Of a DNA stretch of 64,000 bases, positions 22,874-33,452 are shown in pieces (the stretch's first letter is position 1; each line of letters begins with the position of its first letter). A program made the translations under genes and the position numbers. The DNA comes from Cutaneotrichosporon cavernicola. Taxonomy: Eukaryota > Basidiomycota > Tremellomycetes > Trichosporonales > Trichosporonaceae. The stretch spans positions 697,001-761,000 of the forward strand of contig NC_083400.1 in the NCBI RefSeq assembly GCF_030864355.1, given 5' to 3'. Under the pieces are notes generated by a model. The model did not search any database. It saw nothing but the letters and a program-made list of their open reading frames with translations, and was not told where the DNA came from.

Positions 22874-23924
22874 ATGTCGGAACGCGGCCGCTCGCGCTCC
22901 CCCAAGCCACTCACGCCCAGCCCGGGCAGGGACGTATCCATGTCGCCTGAGCCTGAGCCTGAGCCTCCCGCCCGTCCGCTTGCCGTCGTGGTCGTCGAGG
23001 GCCTGTCGAAGAACGTGGGCCGGGCACACCTTCAGGAGATCTTTGGCGAATACGGGCGTGTGACGGGTCTCGACCTGCCGCTGTTCAAGGTCTGTGAGTA
23101 CCCATCGTGCTCTCAGAGGCTTTCCTTCTTATTGGTGATCTTAGCTGACACCAGCCGGACTCAACCAGGGCAAAGCGGCCATCGAGTTCGACCGCGCCGC
23201 AGCAGCCCACGACGCAGTGCGCTGCATGAATGGCGGCGTGCTCGACGGCAACGTCCTCAAGGTCCAGCTCTCGTCACACCCTCTCCCCTCGCCTCAGCCA
23301 AGCCCGATCCGCTCCCCCAAGCGCTCAGCCTCACGCTCTCGCTCCCCCATCCGTGGGGGGCGGTCGATCTCGCCTCCCCGTCGCGCGCCTCCACAGCGCT
23401 CGCGTTCGCCACCCCGCCGACCACCACCCCGCTCGCGTTCACCTCCCCGACGGGGCCCACCTCGCTCGCGTTCGCCCTACCGCCGCCGCAGCCCATCACC
23501 AGTTCGGCGTTCCCCCTCTCCCCCTACCCGCCGTCCCCCTGCCTATGGTCCTAACGCACGTGGGCGCGGCGGCTATGGAGGCAACGGAGGCTATGGAGGA
23601 AGGTTCCGTGACCGCTCCCCACCACCGCACATGCGTCGTGGACCGCCCATCCGCCGCCCCAGCCCTGACTATGTGCGCGGTGGCCGGAGTCGGAGCCGCT
23701 CTCCCCCCCGCCGATCCCCTCCCCGCCGCTCTCCCCGGAATCGCAGTCGAAGCCTGAGCAGGAGCCGCAGCCCTATGCGCCGTCGCAGTCCCAGTTGGAG
23801 CCGCAGTCATCGCCGGTCGATGAGCAGGTCGCGCTCGCCAAGTAATTCGCGTAGCCCGCGCCACTCGCCCGCCCGCAGCGTTAGTATGGGGAGCCGCTCG
23901 CGGAGCGCAAGCCCGCGTCGTTAG
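22874..23924 (+). CDS. RRM protein with RS domain, RNPS1-like
   Basis: Join 22874..23093, 23155..23924; 329 residues. One RRM (residues about 36-112: VVVVEGLSKNVGRAHLQEI, EIFGEYGRVTGLDLP, GKAAIEFDRAAAAHDAVRCMNGGVLDG) is followed by about 200 residues of Arg/Ser/Pro repeats (RSRSPPRR, RSPSPVRR, SRSRSP). The layout of a short SR-like N-terminus, single RRM, then RS tail is that of RNPS1, the ASAP/exon-junction-complex splicing regulator. The RRM lacks a clear aromatic RNP1 signature, as in RNPS1, which contacts protein partners. One 61-nt intron lies inside the RRM. Because the RS tail is low complexity, several antisense frames stay open. An alternative is another single-RRM SR protein. Confidence 0.82.
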
Positions 23925-24209
23925 ATCTTTCCTTTTCAAAGCTCCATGAGGCCAAGTGGGCGAGAGACTTGGTAGTGTCCATGTTGTATGCATCAGAGAG
24001 ATATGAGAAGCGCAGGGCACAAGTTGGGAAGTAGGGGGGTAGCATATTCGCACATAAGAAGAGGAGGGTCAGTCAGCCTGACCAGCTGTGGGCCAGTACA
24101 AGCCCAAGGTGGAGGTACTTGATGCCCAAAATTCCGTCATCGCCATTTGTTTGTCCATCATCCATCCCACCTTCTTTACGAACCTTCTTCACTCATCGTA
24201 CAACGCGCA

Positions 24210-26633
24210 ATGTCGCCTCAACAGACAGAGGCACTCAAAATGTGAGCCTCTACTTCTAACTCTCTTTCTCCTCCTTCCTCCCTGCTCCTCCTCTTGCCTC
24301 CTCGTGCTAACTCCAGTCTCGCGATCGGCGCGCCGCTCTCCGAGCTAGACCTCCTCGCGCAAAAGGTCACGGCGATCAACTCGAAGCACGGGCCATTCGA
24401 TGCGTGTGTTGTCGTGGGAGATCTCTTCAAGGCCGACAGTGACGGAAGCGAGCTAGATGGTGTAGCGCGTATGTTGAAGGGAAGGTATGGCTGACGGCAG
24501 TGCCGGTGCCGACGTACTGGACCGTGGGGAAGAATATGCTTCCCCAGCGCGTACTTGAGACGCTCGCAAAGGGGCCTGAGGTTGCTCCCAATCTCGTCTA
24601 TCTCGGTGCGTCAGCTGTTCTGCTTACGTTCTTGCCTGCTTAAATCCCATTCACTCCCTTGCCTCTCCTTGCTCCTTCCTTCCCCATCTATCTCCCTCTC
24701 TGGGTCCACCATACCCCTTAAAGAGCCGCCACTGACATCAGGCAAGTCTAGCGTCTTTACCACTGCTCAGGGGCTCAAGATTGCAGTCGCTGGCGGTGTG
24801 TACGACCCGGCTATGTACGAGTCTGGCGCAAACCCTGGCCCGTACACGCCCGTGATTACGCAGAACTCTATTGCGCAGCTCCTCTCGCACAAAGAGATCT
24901 CCGGGTTATCTCAGGACTCGATGCTGGAGGCGGCGAAGGAGAAGGCGAGCGCTCTTCCCCCAGCGTTCCACGGTGTTGACATCTTCATCACTACCTCGCC
25001 ACCACCTTCTCTCAGCCTCCTTTCGCCTTCTTTCCCGTCCTCTGGCATCTCCCTAGCCACGGCTGCGCCACCTCTCGCCGAACTTGTTAAGCTCTCGCGC
25101 CCACGTTACCTCTTCTGGGCTGACGGGGATGGTTTCTGGGAGCGCGAGCCGTTTGGCTGGCCTGGGAGTAAAAGCGACGAGCGCTGGACGCGTGCCGTGA
25201 AGCTTGGTGCGTTGGGTGCTGTTGGCAAGGGGCCAGGGAAGCCTGCGCGCGTAAGTGGGGGAAGATGAAATCGACAGCAGGGGACTAACGCACAGTGGTT
25301 CTATGCGACTAGTCTTCCGCCCCAGACGCCTAGTACTAAGCCTCCAGTCCGTCCTGGCAACGCATCGCCAAACCCTTTTACAATGCCGTCTGGTGGCGGC
25401 TCGAGCAAACGCCAGGCGGAGGACTCGAACGGAGTTGACGGCGCCAAGCGCATCAAGTCTGAACCTGGGCCACCCCCCGAGGACTATACCTGCAAGATCT
25501 GCAATGTGCAGGGCGTGAGTTATCTGTCCTGATATTATTGTTGAGCTGACAGCAGCACTGGATCCAGGACTGCCCGCAGAAGGCCTCGATGGACCCGTCC
25601 AAGCCTCCTCCTGGCTACGTCTGCAACGTCTGCAAATCTGTAGGTGCTGGCTGTGGGCCGTCTTGACGTCAGACCGAGCATTACATCCGCGAATGTCCTC
25701 AACGCGAGCTCGAGCGAGTCCGTGGTCCCCGGCCTCCACCTGCGGGATACGTCTGCAAGGCGTGCGGCAAGGCGGAGGACCACTATATCAAGGACTGCCC
25801 TGTGGTCAAGGAGCGCGATGCGAATCGCAACCGGAATAAGAAGGACCTCGGTCCTGCCGAGTGTGAGTTGGCGCACTGTGACTGATTCTGATTCCAGGCT
25901 GGTTTTGTTTGAGTAATCCCAAGGTCACCAAGCACCTCATCGTCGGCATCGGCTCAGAGACATACGTGACACTGCCGAAGGGTCAGCTCATCCCCACGCA
26001 CGGCAAGGAGAAGCCTCTGGTCCCGGGTGGTGGTCACGTCCTCGTGAGCTCCCCACTGCTAAGGGTAGCTGACACCAGATTATCCCCATCGCACACCACC
26101 CCACGCTCCTTTCCATTCCTACGGCTGACGCCATGGAGATCATCACCGAGATCGAGTCGTACAAGTCGGCTCTTCGTCAGTGCTACGCACAGTACAGCTC
26201 AGTTCCCGTGTTCTTCGAGGTCGGCCGCCTGGCTGGCCGCGGAGGACACGCACATGTGCAGGTCGTCCCTGTGCCGAGTGATATGGCGGACAAGGTCTTT
26301 GACGCGTTCACCAAGGCAGGCAAGTCGTACGGGTTGAACTGGGAAGACGATCCCGAGCGCGCACTTTCGCAAGTCGGCCCTGCTGGTAACTACTTCAAGG
26401 TCGAGTGCCCCGGCGGGCGCAAGATGGTGCACCTGCTCAGGAACAACTTTGACCTGCAGTTTGGGCGGTGAGTGGCAACGCGGGGAGTTCAACTGACGTT
26501 CAGTAAGGTTCTCGCTGAGTTGCTTGACATCGATGACCGCGGCAACTGGCAGGACTGCATTCAGTCCGACGCCGAAGACAAGGAGGACGCGCTCAAGTTC
26601 AAGGCGGCTCTGAAGCCGTTCCTCCCGAAGTAA
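24210..26633 (+). CDS. CWF19-like (CwfJ/Drn1) protein with zinc knuckles
   Basis: Join of ten exons: 24210..24241, 24317..24468, 24501..24605, 24742..25250, 25296..25514, 25556..25639, 25673..25862, 25898..26043, 26079..26467, 26504..26633; 651 residues. CWF19L1/Drn1 proteins assist lariat-debranching enzyme and spliceosome disassembly. The N-terminal part resembles a metallophosphoesterase-like domain (LKILAIGAPLSELDLL, GPFDACVVVGDLFKAD, PVPTYWTVG, NLVYLGKSSVF). Three CCHC knuckles follow (CKICNVQGHWIQDC, CNVCKSTEHYIREC, CKACGKAEDHYIKDC). Then come the CwfJ C-terminal domains with the HIT-like GGHAHVQVVPVP. Nine introns, seven of them 32-45 nt; a 75-nt first intron begins inside the AAA-AT codon pair and a 136-nt intron separates exons 3 and 4. 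Every junction keeps frame. Confidence 0.9.
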
Positions 26634-26747
26634 CATCTCCATAGAGATCCCATGTCGTCGTGTCCAGCATTATGTCCTGTTTTCCTCATCTCTCCATCCT
26701 ATAGCCCATGCAATGACCTGCAGACAATACCTACTACAACCTGACGC

Positions 26748-27462
26748 CTACAGTTGCCGGGGGTTGAGGAGGCCGAGCTCAGCCAACCGGCGGTCGACGA
26801 CGCGCTCGACGAGGCCAGCCATCCGGCTCTCGTGGCCGAGGATGTACTTGCCGACACAGTCGACCTCGATGTTCACGGCGTCCCCAGCCTTCTTGCCGGT
26901 GAGGGTAAGCTTGCCCTGGGAGTGGGCAATGAGCATGATGCCAAAGCTAAGGTCGGCGTCGTTAACCCCTGTAAGGGTCAGAGATGCGCCGTCGACCGTG
27001 ACGAAACCCTTTTCGACGACGTAGGGCATGAGGTGTGCGGCCTCCTCTGCAAAAGCAAAGGTAAACCTCAAGCTTGCACCGTCCGGAACGACACTCTTGA
27101 TAGTAGCGACAGCATCAACGTGGCCCTGGACGACATGCCCTCCAAAGCGGCTCTTGGCAGCCATCGCGCGCTCGCAGTTGACCTTGTCTCCGACCTTGAG
27201 TTCGCCGAGGTTGGTGCGACGAAGCGTCTCGGGCGCCATACCGACCTTGAAGCTGTCAGTATCAAACGTAAGGACGGTGAGGCACGCGCCGTTGACGCAG
27301 ATACTGTCGCCCTCATGACAGTCATCGAGGATCGGTGCTGCATGGCCGAGCGTAAGAATATGCTCGGTGTTAGCCGTGGCGGGCTCGATGTGCGTGATCG
27401 TGGCGAGGTGCTCAACCTTTTGTCAGCGAGCCCGTTGTCTTCCTTACAAGGCCGGTGAACAT
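26748..27462 (-). CDS. RIB5: Riboflavin synthase
   Basis: Complement of join 26748..27416, 27448..27462; 227 residues. It converts two 6,7-dimethyl-8-ribityllumazine molecules into riboflavin plus a pyrimidinedione, the last step of riboflavin synthesis. The start MFTGLVEHLATI is the family signature; the two related barrels are visible as GDSICVNGACLTV with GGHVVQGHVDAV, and GFVTVDGASLTLTGV. The first exon has only five codons before a 31-nt intron ending CTGACAAAAG. Length matches the yeast enzyme (238). It lies head to head with riboflavin kinase, 378 nt between start codons, and its 3' end converges with the CWF19-like gene, leaving a gap of 114 nt. Confidence 0.96.
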
Positions 27463-27840
27463 GTTTAGAAAGGTTTGTGGACAAGGAGAGTAATGTTGAT
27501 AGGTCGGAGTTCGAAATCAGTTAGCGGTCACCTCGGCTGTCGGCGTCGGCTGGGGCCGGCCTGAATCCTCACTCATTGACTTTGGAGTGGGGCAGCTGTG
27601 GTTTGTCATGAGTTGTGTGAGGTATGCGTAATCGGTCGGCTTCTACTCCACTCCAATCAGTCTGCCCCAGTCTGTCCATCAGGTGGGGCGCTTACCGGAC
27701 CGGCATGAATCTGACCGGTGACATGTGGTCGTCGGTTCTCCTCCGGACTGCTTGGTTTGCTTACTCCAAAAGCTCCACTTGTTTCAATCACATCACATCA
27801 CATTCTCCCATCACATCCTCCGTCACCTGGGCAAGAGATC
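27463..27840. promoter_or_regulatory. Shared promoter of riboflavin synthase and riboflavin kinase
   Basis: A 378-nt gap separates the divergent start codons of the two riboflavin genes. It contains two GGGGCAGCTG/CTGCCCCAG-like words (27590-27600 and 27661-27670) and CACATCACATCACATT just before the kinase start. No known operator or FMN riboswitch fold is evident; joint control is inference from the arrangement. Confidence 0.5.
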
Positions 27841-28951
27841 ATGTCAGACCTCGCCCCAGTCGCGGCCATGGCGCCCACGTCGCGCGAGAACCGCCCCGAG
27901 ATTGTCGGCCCCGACACCCCAGAGGCGCCCTACCCCCTCGAGCTGTTCGGTTCAGTGACAAAGGGCTTTGGGCGCGGCGCACGCTTCCTGGGCATCCCGA
28001 CTGGTGAGTGTGGTTGTGTTGTGTGGCGTCTCCCTTTTTCTCTCCTCTTCCTTGTTCTATCTATTTCTTCTCGTCTTATCTCTCTCTCTCCCTCCCTGCC
28101 TCTCGTCTGACCTCCCTTCCCCCTTCCTCCCCCTCTCTTCCTCTTCGACCTTGAACCTTCCTCTGACACACCTAACCCCAGCCAACCTCCCCGACTCCTC
28201 CCTTGGTCCCCTCAACGCCCTCTCCCTCACGGGCATCTACTACGGTTTCGCCCGCGTCCACCCAACCCTCTCAACGCCTTTACCCACGGCGGCACCCACT
28301 CCGGCGCTCACCCCTTCCCAGTCCACCACTTACCTTCCCGACCTAGCTGCAGCCCGTATTAACACTTCTTACCATCCCCCGGCACCAAAGGGCATGGGCT
28401 CGCACCCCCTCACGGCTGACGCGATCGCCAGCATGCCCGCCCACACCGCCCCTTATCCCCCCGAGAGTGCGCCTGCAACCCCCGGTGGGGTCAGTACCAA
28501 AGTCCGGCGGCTGGCAGAGGAGGACGGCAAGGTGTGGCCCATGGTCATGAGTGTCGGGTGGAACCCATACTTTAAGAACGAGAAGATTACCGCGGTGAGT
28601 GACGAGCAAGAGAGGAAGAGGAGAGGTGGAAGGAGCGAGTCCCGCTGACACTTAGGAAGTCCACATCATGCACCCGTTCAAGCACGACTTTTACGGGCAT
28701 GAAATGAGCGTCCTCGTCCTCGGCTACATCCGCCCAGAACTCGACTACATCTCCAAAGGTGTGTCCAGTGGTCACTTTTCTCTGGTGCTGCTAACGCGAT
28801 CACAGATGCGCTCATCGCCGACATCCAGTTTGACGTTAAGGTCGCTCTCAACGGCCTTGCGCGGCCCGCCTACGCAGAGTGCGCAAACTCCGCCTTCCTC
28901 ACGGGATCACCGCAGCCACCTGTGGACCAGACAAGCGAGAATGAGACGTAG
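27841..28951 (+). CDS. FMN1: Riboflavin kinase
   Basis: Join 27841..28003, 28182..28594, 28656..28758, 28806..28951; 274 residues. It phosphorylates riboflavin to FMN. The flavokinase core is clear: [27 protein letters not shown] (glycine loop and PTAN motif), LTGIYYGFARV, VMSVGWNPYF (substrate-side GWNP), EVHIMHPFKHDFYGHEMSVLVLGYIRPEL, and a C-terminal helix. Between GIYYGFARV and the GWNP strand is an insert of about 85 residues rich in Pro, Thr and Ala that the compact yeast enzyme (218 residues) lacks. Introns are 178, 61 and 47 nt; the first is a long CT tract. It is head to head with riboflavin synthase and ends 72 nt from the next, convergent gene. Confidence 0.95.
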
Positions 28952-29023
28952 AGGCAGGCGCAGCATACCCAGGCAGTGACAATGATGTATATCATTTTGC
29001 TACACAGGTTCTATGATACAAAC

Positions 29024-32000
29024 CTATTCCCAGTCCATGCTGTCGAGGTTGTCCTCGTCCTCTTCATCTGATCCGTCCACATCCCGCTCGGCCATTCCAG
29101 CTAACAGCCCCCGAAGGCCCAGTGCGCCATGCAGCACAAGGTCGTTGTACAGGTTCTCTTCTTTCTTCTCGTCTTCCTCGTTCTCGAGACGGCGTAGAGC
29201 GTCGTAATTGATCCGCGTGCTACCACCCTTTGGGGAGTTGAAGGTCCGGTCGGTGAGAACGGGAGTGGTGGTACGCCGCGCATTCGAGCGCTTCTGGAGT
29301 GTCTCAAGGACATCCTGCTCCCCGTCGAGACGGTTCGCGGGACCCTCAGGCACCGTGCGGTCGTACGACCACGCGCCGATCTTGAGGTAGACCTTCTCGC
29401 GGTCGTCGGCCTCCTCATCCGAAAGGAACAGCGGGCGCCACGGCTGGCCGCCAACCTCGAAGAGCATGTCGAGCTCGGTCTCGAGCTGCTCGTCGTCGAT
29501 CTCGTCCCCGATTGGAGCCAGCACGTCATTCAGCTTGGTGTTGCCCAGCTGTTCGTGTGCGGTGATGAGCGAGTGTACGAGCAGATGGTGGGGGAACTCG
29601 CGCGGCTTGATACCGAGGCGGAGGAGGCATGTAGTCGGTGACCATCCAGCCGTTTCTCCAAACTTGTTGATGAACGGCCCGAGATCTTGCTTGCGTGGGT
29701 CACCGTGGATGCCAAGCGAGGCGAGGTATTCTTTCCCGACTGTGGTTGGAAGGAGCCCCTTCACTTTCGCGTTCTCCACCCAGACGTCCATCGCCTTATC
29801 TATCTCCTGAGACATCGCGAAGCCGCAGTTGCGTTCTCTCCAGATGTTGTACGTGATGTACTGCTCGCGTTCGCGGCGGAGGAGGCAGGCGTAGCTTGAT
29901 TCCTCCGATTCCCCCGGGAGCTTGTCGGGTAACGAGTGTTGGGGAAGGGTGGGCGATCGGCCTATAGAGCGGAGCGAGGGCGATTCACTGATCTCGCGTA
30001 TTTCGCGTAACAATGGACTCTCGGACAGTGTTGGGGAAGGTCTCGCGGGCCGCGAGCTGCCAGTGACGGTGGGTGCAGTGGCAGTGAGTGCCGGCGACGG
30101 CGTCCTACCCACAGTCGATGACGTGAGGGGCGGGGTGGGAGGGACGCGGGACGCGACTCGCGACCGCTTCGCTGATGCCAACAGCACGGGGGAGGCGGGG
30201 CGCTTGCGAGAAACAGGAACGACAGGACCTGATGTTGACTCGTCCCCCGCGACCAAGAACGAGCCGTCCGGGCCGATGCTGAACGCGAATGGCGCTCCGC
30301 TGGGCACCTCGTCGAGACGCAACGCGTTGGGTGGTTTGCGAGCCCCCTTCTTCCTTCGCCGCTCACGGAGGAGAAGATAGCCTTCCCACTCCTCGTCAGT
30401 CTCTCCGTCGGCATCGCGTCCTCCCACAACCTCGTCGTCTGAGGAGTCGTCGTGCTGCGCTAGCAGTTCTTCGATCGATGGCTCTGGTTGCGCAGGGATA
30501 GGTTGGGGTCTCGGCGCCAGCATGCGTCGCAGCATCCCCTCCCTCGTGAGACACCGCGACGGCACCGAGGTGGACGAAACCGCAATGCTCCGGAATGACG
30601 CGATCGACGATGATGTATCCTGTCCAAAAGATGACGTTCGTGACATTGCGACAGACGATGGGGCAGGACTGGAACGGGTCGACTCCGACTGTGGAAGAAC
30701 AGAGGAAGAGCGGCTTGATGCCTTCGATCCAGCGCGTGATTTTGAGCGCGCCTTTTCCAGTGCCTTTTTCATTTTCTGGTCTGCGGCAGACAATTTGCGG
30801 TCAGACTTGGGCAGTGGTGGAGGCGCCCACGGCTTCCCTGACCGTTTCTGGGGGTGGATCTCAGCCCATCTGTTGGCATACAGCTTCGAGGCCATGCAGA
30901 ACTCGGTGTCGATTGGGACGGCCGCGACGCGCGTCAGGAGGCGCGCCTGAGCAATATCACGCCAGTGCTCCATGATGATGGGGGCAGCGGCACCGGCCAT
31001 CTGGTACTCGGGGATGGGGCGTTTATGGTCTCCGCCAAAACCGCGCAGACCGTCACCGACCGCCTTGCCGCGCGAGGGGCCGGCGATGAGAGGCATCGGC
31101 AAGCCAATATCAGGGATGCTCGTCGACCATGCGATCATCATGTCCTTAAGCTCCGAGCGGCGGGCCATGGCGTTCTCGTGGCCACCACTAAACGTCTGCC
31201 CAATTTCCGTCACCCACCCCGTGATCTGCGGCACGGTCTCGCCCTGTTTCGCAGCAGTGATGCCCCAGAATAACAGCGCGGAAGCGATGTCTGTCGACGC
31301 TTTTGCACCCCAAAGACCGACGACACAGGTGGCGCAGTAGAGATGGAACGCGGCCTCGAGAGTCTTCCGCCAGTCGATGCTCTTCATGAATTCCCAAGCC
31401 GTAGAGTCGAGGACGAAGTCGTCAGGTCCTGCGGTCTCGAGTGTGATCCCCTTGCGTTCCGACGCGGCCTTCAGCTCGGTGAAGCTAAGCCCTCTGAGGC
31501 GCTCTGCCCAGTCCAGCTTGGCCAAACGCTCGATGTGGCATCCCATGACGAGGACCTGTGACATGAGGAGATCAACAACCTCTAGCTTGCGATTGAACAC
31601 TTTGCAGAAATGACGGTGTGCGGACCGTACGGCGGCCTTGCTGTCGATGTACCCAAGGTGGTTGGAACCCAACTTCTTAGTGCGATCCGCAAGCGCGCCG
31701 ATAGACGGGGCCATGATCAGCCCGTCGCCGCGAACGTTGGACGCCTGAGATCGGACCTTCTTGACGTGGTTGAGACAGCTATTGACAAGGGTTATGTTGC
31801 TGTCCTGGATAGTGTACAGGATGGCGAGCGCAACGCGGATCCTGGCCTTCTTCGTGCCATTGCTCGTTGTCATGCCTTTCAGCTGTCGGCCCGCCTCCTC
31901 CGCGCGCATCTTGTTGTACCACGAGCGCGCGCCGGCCTTGAAATGGCTCCCGTTGTGATGAATGATGCGCGTTGTCTGGTCGACGAGGTACATGTGAAGA

Positions 32001-32233
32001 AGACTATCGATAAACGATTCGTGTTGCCTCTCGCGGGTCTCTTTGTATAGCGAAGAGCGCTCGTCGTCATGTAACAGTGTGCCGAAGGCCTCGGTGTACT
32101 GAGCGGTATTGCGGACTCTTGTCGCCTGCTCGTCGATCGCGCCGCAGTAGGTACATGCTGTGAAGTGGTCCGCGGTTACAACCAGTGCGCTCTCTCGGCT
32201 CTCGATCAAACATTTGGTGCAGAGGGCTGCCAT
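29024..32233 (-). CDS. Large protein with N-terminal zinc ribbon, function unknown
   Basis: A single uninterrupted frame of 1069 residues, rare among the intron-rich neighbours. The start is the ATG at 32233 (MAALCTKC); upstream the frame has no ATG. The N-terminus has CTKC and, 18 residues later, CTYCG, a zinc ribbon resembling TFIIB-type ribbons, then about 350 residues of predicted helices (ARIRVALAILYTIQ, LLMSQVLVMGCHIERLAKL) that could be cyclin-like repeats. The middle (about 500-750) is Ser/Pro/Arg-rich and disordered. The C-terminal 250 residues are again folded-looking (WSPTTCLLRLGIKPREFPHHLLVHSLITAHEQL) with an acidic end. It could be a divergent TFIIB relative such as a Pol I or Pol III factor (Rrn7/TAF1B- or Brf-like), but I do not recognise it with certainty. 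It shares a 390-nt divergent promoter with the mitochondrial SSB gene. Confidence 0.7.
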   Translation of the reverse strand: MAALCTKCLIESRESALVVTADHFTACTYCGAIDEQATRVRNTAQYTEAFGTLLHDDERSSLYKETRERQHESFIDSLLHMYLVDQTTRIIHHNGSHFKAGARSWYNKMRAEEAGRQLKGMTTSNGTKKARIRVALAILYTIQDSNITLVNSCLNHVKKVRSQASNVRGDGLIMAPSIGALADRTKKLGSNHLGYIDSKAAVRSAHRHFCKVFNRKLEVVDLLMSQVLVMGCHIERLAKLDWAERLRGLSFTELKAASERKGITLETAGPDDFVLDSTAWEFMKSIDWRKTLEAAFHLYCATCVVGLWGAKASTDIASALLFWGITAAKQGETVPQITGWVTEIGQTFSGGHENAMARRSELKDMMIAWSTSIPDIGLPMPLIAGPSRGKAVGDGLRGFGGDHKRPIPEYQMAGAAAPIIMEHWRDIAQARLLTRVAAVPIDTEFCMASKLYANRWAEIHPQKRSGKPWAPPPLPKSDRKLSAADQKMKKALEKARSKSRAGSKASSRSSSVLPQSESTRSSPAPSSVAMSRTSSFGQDTSSSIASFRSIAVSSTSVPSRCLTREGMLRRMLAPRPQPIPAQPEPSIEELLAQHDDSSDDEVVGGRDADGETDEEWEGYLLLRERRRKKGARKPPNALRLDEVPSGAPFAFSIGPDGSFLVAGDESTSGPVVPVSRKRPASPVLLASAKRSRVASRVPPTPPLTSSTVGRTPSPALTATAPTVTGSSRPARPSPTLSESPLLREIREISESPSLRSIGRSPTLPQHSLPDKLPGESEESSYACLLRREREQYITYNIWRERNCGFAMSQEIDKAMDVWVENAKVKGLLPTTVGKEYLASLGIHGDPRKQDLGPFINKFGETAGWSPTTCLLRLGIKPREFPHHLLVHSLITAHEQLGNTKLNDVLAPIGDEIDDEQLETELDMLFEVGGQPWRPLFLSDEEADDREKVYLKIGAWSYDRTVPEGPANRLDGEQDVLETLQKRSNARRTTTPVLTDRTFNSPKGGSTRINYDALRRLENEEDEKKEENLYNDLVLHGALGLRGLLAGMAERDVDGSDEEDEDNLDSMDWE

Positions 32234-32623
32234 GGTGAGGGGGGTGAGACGCGGATGCAAGGAGAGTTGCGCGATGCGAGGTTGGATCAGACCATAGAGT
32301 GCGCGTCTTGCTTCTAGAGAAGCTTGACGAGCACTTCGGTTGGTCCGAGGACGGCGTGTGTGCCAAGGAGTGTGGTTTGTTTGTATCTCAAGACTCAAGT
32401 AAAAGTAGAGTTGTGTGATGGTGAGATTGTGAGATGCGGATTAAGTTGGGTGGCAACTGTGGGCCACTGAATGGCTAAGGAGATTGCGACGGAATTAAAC
32501 CCACGTGACAATTGGTTGTTGACAGAACGAGATCGAAATCATGCTGTGACCGACAGCCAGGTGAGTCAACCACCTCAAGCTCTACGTCCTTGCTAGATTC
32601 GCGCTCACCTCTTCACAAAGATC
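32234..32623. other. Divergent promoter, zinc-ribbon gene and mtSSB
   Basis: A 390-nt gap between two divergent start codons. It holds short AT-richer segments (32400-32440, 32490-32540) and no coding signal. No specific operator recognised. Confidence 0.45.
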
Positions 32624-33195
32624 ATGTTCACTCCGCTGCGCTCCATCGCCTCCAAGGCGGTTCGTGTGAGCCTTCATTGTGTCAAAACTAAACTCACTCA
32701 GAACACTCGCACATACCACGACCTGGCGCGGGTCACTCTCATCGGCCGCCTGGGCGCCGACCCGATCCTGCGCGAGGTACAACTCCATCTGGACCAGCTG
32801 ACCTTAAGACGTCCTCGGGCAAACCGTACTATACATACAGCGTAGCGACCACCGTTGGCCCGCGCACCACCGACGAGACAGGCAACCGCGTCGAGCCGCC
32901 CACCTCGTGGCACACCGTGTTTGCGTTCTCTGAGGCGAGCCACAAGCTACTACCCTATGTGGGGAAGGGGTCGACAGTGTATGTGGAGGCTGAGTTGGAG
33001 ATGCGGAGTGGCGGGAATGCGAGCGACGGGACGCCGCTCCCCGACCGTCCCCTTCTGCGGCATCGTGAGTCCGAGGTTTGAGATGAGAGAAGAGGAAGAT
33101 GAGGCTAACGGACAGAGAAGATGAATGTCATCAACCGGGTTCGACCTGCGGGTGAGGAGGAGGACGAGGAGTTGGCGGACGAGCAGGAGCAGTAG
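32624..33195 (+). CDS. RIM1: Mitochondrial single-stranded DNA-binding protein
   Basis: Join 32624..32665, 32702..32776, 32809..33064, 33116..33195; 150 residues. An OB-fold SSB of the bacterial type that coats mitochondrial DNA during replication. After a basic presequence (FTPLRSIASKAVRNTRTYHD) come the hallmark VTLIGRLGADPILRE, KPYYTYSVATTVGPR, the SSB signature TSWHTVFAFSEASHKLLPYVGKGS, and VYVEAELEMR. The C-terminus is acidic (EEEDEELADEQEQ), as in SSB tails that recruit partners. Three introns (36, 32 and 51 nt). The length agrees with yeast Rim1 (135). Only this spliced model keeps the OB-fold strands continuous. Confidence 0.92.
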
Positions 33196-33452
33196 AAGAT
33201 GGACCGATGGATGGTATCACTACTCTTATCACCCCTCATGTATACCTGTGATCTGGCGGCCAGTGGAGCAACTGGCAGCCGGTGGTAACGATCTCTTGGC
33301 ATGACAGGAGACTTAATTATACATACTAATGCGTACAGTTGGAGTGCGTTCGAGCCATGCCATCAGGAGGCTCCGTGCGGAACCAGGGACATTGGACTGT
33401 GCTGAGCTGAGGATGGCAACTGGAATCATGCTCTTGTTGCGCATTGGAGTGC

